Of a DNA stretch of 39,324 bases, positions 35,249 through 39,324 are shown one piece after another. A program made the position numbers and the translations under genes. The notes under the pieces were generated by a model. That model saw only the letters and a list, made by a program, of their open reading frames with translations. It made no database searches and was not told the DNA's origin. This DNA is from Desulfobacterales bacterium (GTDB taxonomy: Bacteria; Desulfobacterota; Desulfobacteria; Desulfobacterales; UBA5852). Each line of letters starts with the position of its first letter. Positions within the stretch are counted from its first letter, which is position 1. The DNA lies in the NCBI GenBank assembly GCA_030066135.1, contig JASJCD010000003.1, forward strand, positions 1-39,324, in the 5' to 3' direction.

Positions 35249-36283
35249 CTAATAATCCGTATAAATCAATGCATCCAGCGCACTGTCGTCATTCAGGCGC
35301 TGATCGATATCAATATTGAAAAATTCCGCGGCCGGGCCGAGGATCGCAGGGTTGGCGGCCTGGACCTTGCGGGCGGTCGCGCGCACAAAATCGATGCCCT
35401 TACGGGTCATTCGACCCAGAGGGCGACGGCATCCACCCGAGGGGAGCCCAAGAATGGACATCAGGGACTTGATGGCCACCGGGTTGCGGAAGCGGGCCGT
35501 GACTTCCCCGAAGGGCGTCTTCTCGGTCGTGCTCACCGTCACCAGGCCGAACAACGGTGACATGTCTTGGCATAGCTTTGCGGCCGCCTCGTGCTGCTTG
35601 TCGGCCAGCAGCGCCACCAGCTGGGTCATGGCCGCGGGCGCCACGTTGGACACCACCGATACGACGCCGGCGGCATCGATCGCGGCGTCCGTCATCATGT
35701 CAAGGGTCATACCGTCGTCTCCGGACAGAATGGTGAAATCCGGCCCGCAGCAGCTTCGGGTGCGCTTCATGTTCGTGAGGTTCCCCGTGGCCTCTTTAAC
35801 CGTGGAAACGTTTTTGAACTCTTGGCTCAGCAGCCCCAGATCTTCAGGCAACAGCTGGGTGCCGGTGCGGCCCGGGATGACGTAGGGGATGACATCCAGA
35901 TCCGGGAAAGCGGCTGCCACCGGCGCGATATATTCGCGCCTGATTTCCAGCGAGCTGGGACCGTTGTAATAGGGGTCCACCAGCAGTACGGCATCGACCC
36001 CGGCCTCGGCGGCGTGCGCCGTGGCTTCGAGGGACTCCTTGGTGTTGTTGCTGCCGGTCCCGGCGATGCACAGGCACTTGCCCCTGGTTTTGTTGGCCAC
36101 CCGTTCCACGACCTTGTTGTGTTCATCCCAGGACAAAGAGGGGCTTTCACCGGTGGTGCCGACGGCCAGAACCCCGGTGATGCCGCCGGCGATCTGGAAG
36201 TCCACCAGGCGATCGAGGCCCTCATAATCGACGGCATCGCCTGCAAAAGGCGTAATAATGGCGGTGTAGCATCCTGTTTTCAT
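35249..36283 (-). CDS. dapA: Dihydrodipicolinate synthase/N-acetylneuraminate lyase family aldolase
   Basis: The 344-residue class I aldolase has the DapA-type motifs: GVLAVGTTGESPSL (the two active-site threonines), PYVIPGRTG (the active-site tyrosine) and the Schiff-base lysine in TVKEATGNL. DapA joins pyruvate and aspartate semialdehyde in lysine synthesis; relatives act on other 2-oxo acids. The protein is longer than the usual 290-300 residues because of a C-terminal tail of about 40 residues ending SALDALIYTDY. ATG 36283 has AGGAGG 5 nt upstream; the longer frame to 36406 is not used. No other lysine gene is adjacent, so the exact substrate within the superfamily is less certain than the fold. 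It is divergent from the TPR gene. Confidence 0.85.
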   Translation of the reverse strand: MKTGCYTAIITPFAGDAVDYEGLDRLVDFQIAGGITGVLAVGTTGESPSLSWDEHNKVVERVANKTRGKCLCIAGTGSNNTKESLEATAHAAEAGVDAVLLVDPYYNGPSSLEIRREYIAPVAAAFPDLDVIPYVIPGRTGTQLLPEDLGLLSQEFKNVSTVKEATGNLTNMKRTRSCCGPDFTILSGDDGMTLDMMTDAAIDAAGVVSVVSNVAPAAMTQLVALLADKQHEAAAKLCQDMSPLFGLVTVSTTEKTPFGEVTARFRNPVAIKSLMSILGLPSGGCRRPLGRMTRKGIDFVRATARKVQAANPAILGPAAEFFNIDIDQRLNDDSALDALIYTDY

Positions 36284-36412
36284 GAATTCCTCCTGTTGGG
36301 AATGGTGAAACAACAAGTCGTAATTCGGGTGTGGATTGTACTCTGGTAGATAAAAGGCCGGGGATCTGTCAAGGAAAATCAAGCAATTCTGAAGATCTAG
36401 GCGCAATTAATC

Positions 36413-36441
36413 TTGACAGCCGCCGGTGGGCATAATACGAA
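36413..36441 (+). promoter_or_regulatory. Candidate promoter of the TPR gene pair
   Basis: A perfect TTGACA (36413-36418) is followed after 17 nt by TACGAA (36436-36441), a poor -10 element. It lies about 65 nt upstream of the TPR gene start. The call depends mainly on the -35 match. Confidence 0.35.
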
Positions 36442-36506
36442 GCATAGCTTTATCAATTGAAAACCATGTCGCCCGAAAATTACCGGGGAAGCGAGAGGTC
36501 ATACCC

Positions 36507-37133
36507 ATGAGTCAATTCAAAAATGCGGAAGAATTCATTGCCGCCCACCGCAAAATGCTGGCCGGCAATCCTGATTGCGGGACCACCCATTATAATCTGG
36601 CCGTGGCCCTGATGGGCCAGGGGAAAATTGAAGAAGCCGAAAAGGAATTGCTGGAGGCCATCGAATGCAGCCCCACACTGGCCGAAGCGTATGTCCAGAT
36701 GGGGGCCATCTGCCTCAAGCGCGGCGACCTCGAAGGCTGCCTGGACTGGAATCAGCGCGGCGTCAAGATGCGACCCGGGTTTTCAGAGGGGCACGGGAAT
36801 ATCGGCTTTGTGCAGCTCCAGCTGGGCAACCTGGATGAAGGCATCAAGTCCCTCGAGCGGGCCACGCATTTCAATTTCCGCTTCGTGCAGGCCTATGCCA
36901 CCCTGGGGAGCGCCTATCTCATGAAAGGCGAGGTTGATAAAAGTATCGCAGCCTGTGAAAGCGCGCTCAAAGTCGAGCCGGATTTTCCGATCGCCCATAA
37001 CAATATGGCCATTGCCTGCATGGAAAAGGGGGATTTCCAGAAGGCCATCCAGCATGCCGACCGGGCGGTCGAGCTGGGTTACGAAGTGGCCCCGCAGATC
37101 ATGGAAGAGCTGGCCGGGCACCGTTCCGGCTGA
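36507..37133 (+). CDS. Tetratricopeptide repeat protein
   Basis: The 208-residue protein consists almost wholly of TPR helices. The repeats are recognisable as HYNLAVALMGQGKIEEAEKE, then LAEAYVQMGAICLKRGDLEG, FSEGHGNIGFVQLQLGNLDE, FVQAYATLGSAYLMKGEVDK and FPIAHNNMAIACMEKGDFQK, about five in all. It has no signal peptide or membrane segment and would be a cytoplasmic protein-binding scaffold. ATG 36507 has GAGAGG 8 nt upstream; the frame to 36426 lacks support. Its stop overlaps the start of the next gene by one base (TGATG), so the two are coupled. The pair lies directly upstream of dsrA on the same strand, but with its own spacing and a separate dsr promoter. Confidence 0.88.
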   Translation: MSQFKNAEEFIAAHRKMLAGNPDCGTTHYNLAVALMGQGKIEEAEKELLEAIECSPTLAEAYVQMGAICLKRGDLEGCLDWNQRGVKMRPGFSEGHGNIGFVQLQLGNLDEGIKSLERATHFNFRFVQAYATLGSAYLMKGEVDKSIAACESALKVEPDFPIAHNNMAIACMEKGDFQKAIQHADRAVELGYEVAPQIMEELAGHRSG

Positions 37134-38293
37134 TGCCGAAGCCTCGGGCCCCGAAATTTTCTTTCGCCGTGGCCGGACGTGGCCGCGGCCTGGACGCAAC
37201 CCACCCGCTCTGGTCGGAGGCCCTGCCCCTGTCGGTGCGACACCCACCCACGGATGCCGCTCCCGCCGGGAAGATCTCCCATGGCGACTATTTTGAGGCC
37301 GTCCAGACCTATATTCTAAATGCCGGCGTCCAGCATCTGCAAGAAGCCCTGGCGCCGACCGGCGCCTTAGCCGCTCCCCCCCCCCGCCCTGAACGAATCG
37401 AGGTCGTCCTTGAAAAGCACGGTGAATTCTACCATCCGGCCCGCATCCGGGTCGTCGCCCCGGTGCCATCAAAAGCCTTTGTCCTGAACGTGGCCGCAAC
37501 ACCGGCGGGCTGTGAATGCTTGCGAAATGAAATCGAGGCCTTGCAGCAGGTGATCCCCAGACTACCGCCCGGAACCCTGCCTCAAATTTACGGTCAAGGC
37601 CAGGTTGAAAACCAAAACGCCCAGACCTTCAGCATGTTTCTGGCGGACTGGTTTGAAGACCACCACGAGTTCCATCTCTCGGTTGATCCTGCCAGCGGCC
37701 ATCGCCGGATCATCGTCTGGGATACGGGGAGCGCCCCTTTCTTCCTGCCGGATGACGCCACGGCTGATGTTTATACCCAGACCGCCTATTTGCTGACGCG
37801 CGCATATGATTTTAAAACCACCCGGCAGATTTATCCCTGGCACCATGCTTCGGGTGACTTTATCCTGCAACCGCTGAAAAGGGGGCCGGATATCAAGCTG
37901 ATCACCGTGCGCCAGTTCGCCCCCACCCTTGGGGGGGCTGACGACCAGGACCTGGATGCGGAATCGTGTCTGATGGCCGCCATGGTGTTTTTTGCCAATC
38001 TGACCCTGCGCAACCGTATCGACCGCCTGGATGGTACCGGTGAGCTGGCCTGGGCGGATGACGCCACCGTGGCGGCCACCGTTGCCGGCTTCAAACGCGC
38101 CATGGGTGAGGGGCCGCTGTCAGATCTGGTCCCCCTGCTGCGAAGCTACGACAAGGCAGACTGGGTCGCCCTTTTAAGCGCGGTGGCGGAACAATACCGG
38201 CTGATGCCGGCCGAGGAAGTCCTGATCGAGCGCCACATCGAAGGCCATGCCGTCAGCCTGCAGGCGGCTATCCGCTGGGCCTTCGGCGACTAA
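37133..38293 (+). CDS. Conserved-looking protein of unknown function, coupled to TPR gene
   Basis: I do not recognise this 386-residue protein. It has no signal peptide, membrane segment or cysteine cluster. The middle part (SKAFVLNVAATPAG, then LRNEIEALQQVIPRLPP, YGQGQV and FSMFLADWFEDHHEFHL) has the rhythm of the N-terminal lobe of aminoglycoside phosphotransferase-like kinases: a strand with a charged residue, a helix with a conserved glutamate, then a hinge. The later WDTGSAPFFLP could sit where a metal-binding aspartate would be, but the HxD catalytic loop is not evident. It starts on the last base of the TPR stop codon, so the two products probably work together. The next gene is dsrA, 303 nt on. 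Confidence 0.75.
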   Translation: MPKPRAPKFSFAVAGRGRGLDATHPLWSEALPLSVRHPPTDAAPAGKISHGDYFEAVQTYILNAGVQHLQEALAPTGALAAPPPRPERIEVVLEKHGEFYHPARIRVVAPVPSKAFVLNVAATPAGCECLRNEIEALQQVIPRLPPGTLPQIYGQGQVENQNAQTFSMFLADWFEDHHEFHLSVDPASGHRRIIVWDTGSAPFFLPDDATADVYTQTAYLLTRAYDFKTTRQIYPWHHASGDFILQPLKRGPDIKLITVRQFAPTLGGADDQDLDAESCLMAAMVFFANLTLRNRIDRLDGTGELAWADDATVAATVAGFKRAMGEGPLSDLVPLLRSYDKADWVALLSAVAEQYRLMPAEEVLIERHIEGHAVSLQAAIRWAFGD

Positions 38294-38596
38294 CCCCGTT
38301 ATTGACATCCGGAACACAATATAGAGTGGTTTTTCTTACCTGCCTCACAACATATTTGGCTATCCGGCGTCCAAGGGACCGAACCGCCGCAACCAGCCTT
38401 TTTTATTGACAAGAATGCCTTTTAATTCTATACCAAACGACTTAATGGTCCGCCCAAATCAGCCCATAGAATCACGCTAAATAATACGTCAAATCGTTAT
38501 TGAGAGGAGGTGAAGGAGACAGGCTTTTAGGAGAAAAGGAAATCGATTTCGATTAAGTCGGGGTAGTTAATTAATTTTATCACTGGAGGAAAAACG
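38294..38596 (+). other. dsrA upstream region and leader
   Basis: The 303-nt spacer holds a good promoter (38406-38434) and then a leader of about 155 nt. Inside the leader, AGGAGGTGA (38505-38513) is fully complementary to the 3' end of 16S rRNA, but no start codon lies at a suitable distance and a TAG follows at 38527-38529. An inverted repeat AATCGA-TT-TCGATT (38541-38554) lies just past it. The true dsrA ribosome-binding site is GGAGG at about 38585-38589. Confidence 0.5.
38406..38434 (+). promoter_or_regulatory. Probable dsr operon promoter
   Basis: A perfect TTGACA (38406-38411) and TATACC (38429-38434) are separated by exactly 17 nt in an AT-rich stretch. This is the best sigma-70-like pair in the spacer. 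Another TTGACA at 38302 has only a 12-nt gap to its nearest TATA and is a weaker candidate. Confidence 0.6.
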
Positions 38597-39324
38597 ATGG
38601 CAAAACACGCAACGCCTTTGTTGGACCAGCTTGAGTCCGGGCCTTGGCCAAGCTTTGTGTCCGACATGAAGCAGCAGGCTGAAGTTCGCGCCAAAAACGC
38701 GGAAAACATTGAATTCCAGATTCCGCAAGATGTCGTGGAAGACCTGCTGGGGATCTTGGAACTTTCCTTTGCTGACGGCACCACCCACTGGAAGCACGGC
38801 GGTATCGTCGGCGTTTTCGGTTACGGTGGCGGCGTTATCGGTCGTTATTGCGACCAACCCGAAACTTTTCCGGGGGTTGCCCATTTCCACACCATGCGTG
38901 TGGCCCAGCCGGGCGCCAAATTCTACAAGACCGATTTTCTGCGCCAGCTCTGCGACCTGTGGGATTTCCGCGGCAGCGGGATCACCAACATGCACGGCTC
39001 CACCGGTGACATCATCCTGCTGGGTACCACTACCCCCCAGCTGGAAGAAATTTTCTACGAGCTGACCCACAACATGAACCAGGACCTGGGCGGCTCCGGC
39101 TCCAACCTGCGGACCCCGGCTGACTGTATCGGTATGGCCCGCTGCGAATACGCCTGTTACGACACCAATGAACTCTGCTACACGCTGACTCAGGAATACC
39201 AGGACGAACTCCATCGTCCGGCCTTTCCCTACAAGTTCAAGTTCAAGTTCGACGGCTGCCCCAACGGTTGCGTGGCCTCCATCGCCCGGGCCGACATGTC
39301 CTTCATCGGCACCTGGAAAGACAA
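38597..39324 (+). CDS. dsrA: Dissimilatory sulfite reductase alpha subunit (N-terminal part)
   Basis: The first 242 residues of DsrA are present and the gene runs off the right edge. With DsrB it forms the siroheme enzyme that reduces sulfite in the last step of cytoplasmic sulfate respiration. C177-x5-C183 in CIGMARC and C221-x3-C225 in CPNGC are the siroheme-[4Fe-4S] ligand motifs of the DsrA chain; [16 protein letters not shown] follows as in the known family. The start [20 protein letters not shown] is typical, and GGAGG lies about 8 nt before ATG 38597. The strong upstream promoter suggests high expression. dsrB and the rest of the operon should lie outside the window to the right. Confidence 0.98.
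   Translation, partial: MAKHATPLLDQLESGPWPSFVSDMKQQAEVRAKNAENIEFQIPQDVVEDLLGILELSFADGTTHWKHGGIVGVFGYGGGVIGRYCDQPETFPGVAHFHTMRVAQPGAKFYKTDFLRQLCDLWDFRGSGITNMHGSTGDIILLGTTTPQLEEIFYELTHNMNQDLGGSGSNLRTPADCIGMARCEYACYDTNELCYTLTQEYQDELHRPAFPYKFKFKFDGCPNGCVASIARADMSFIGTWKD

Noticed and set aside
38302-38325. Alternative dsr promoter at TTGACA 38302
   Set aside because: The nearest TATA-like hexamer is only 12 nt away, too close for a sigma-70 promoter.
38505-38529. Leader peptide gene in front of dsrA
   Set aside because: Despite a perfect ribosome-binding sequence there is no start codon before the following TAG.
1-39324. CRISPR arrays, insertion sequences, tRNA or rRNA genes, attachment sites
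   Set aside because: I looked for regularly spaced repeats, transposase motifs and tRNA-like folds and saw none; the two intergenic repeats are not array-like and contain no gene.

Overview
The window is a GC-rich chromosomal segment that most likely comes from a sulfate-reducing bacterium of the Desulfobacterota, probably a Desulfobacterales relative. The decisive marker is the start of dsrA (dissimilatory sulfite reductase alpha subunit) at the right edge. An Hdr-like respiratory module, eukaryote-like glycogen enzymes and CxxxCC proteins fit that setting. I saw no rRNA, tRNA, CRISPR array, transposase or phage genes.

Left part (1-7.1 kb): mostly unrelated single genes. They are the C-terminal part of an M3 oligoendopeptidase, a radical SAM protein with extra C-terminal cysteines, dnaK, a small membrane protein coupled to an HD-domain protein, a stand-alone cyclic-nucleotide-binding domain protein, and a secreted lytic transglycosylase.

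Glycogen locus (7.1-19.3 kb, minus strand): read in the direction of transcription it encodes a UDP-glucose pyrophosphorylase, a 1452-residue two-domain debranching enzyme, a glucan phosphorylase, a glycogen synthase and a branching enzyme. There is no glgC-like ADP-glucose pyrophosphorylase. The pyrophosphorylase and the branching enzyme carry motifs of the eukaryotic families, so the locus looks like a UDP-glucose-based storage pathway. A branched-chain aminotransferase and a CxxxCC protein follow.

Glycerol locus (21.8-34.9 kb): two divergent arms flank a DeoR/GlpR-type regulator. The minus arm encodes GlpA and GlpB plus an expanded membrane module: a cytochrome b/c, four-cluster ferredoxin protein and an HdrB-like CCG protein. 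The plus arm encodes a GlpSTPQ-U-V type glycerol ABC importer. Three palindromes of the form ATTTTC-N6-GAAAA lie in front of glpA, glpR and glpS and are the likely GlpR operators. The two ATPases have complementary defects that predict one good and one degenerate ATP site. Together the locus would take up glycerol and oxidise glycerol-3-phosphate into the quinone pool. Glycerol kinase is not in the window.

Right part (34.9-39.3 kb): two strong hairpins, a DapA-family aldolase with a C-terminal extension, a translationally coupled TPR/unknown gene pair, and the dsrA promoter, leader and start. Two diverged copies of an intergenic repeat of about 150 nt, in opposite orientation, lie inside the glycerol transporter operon and between it and dapA.
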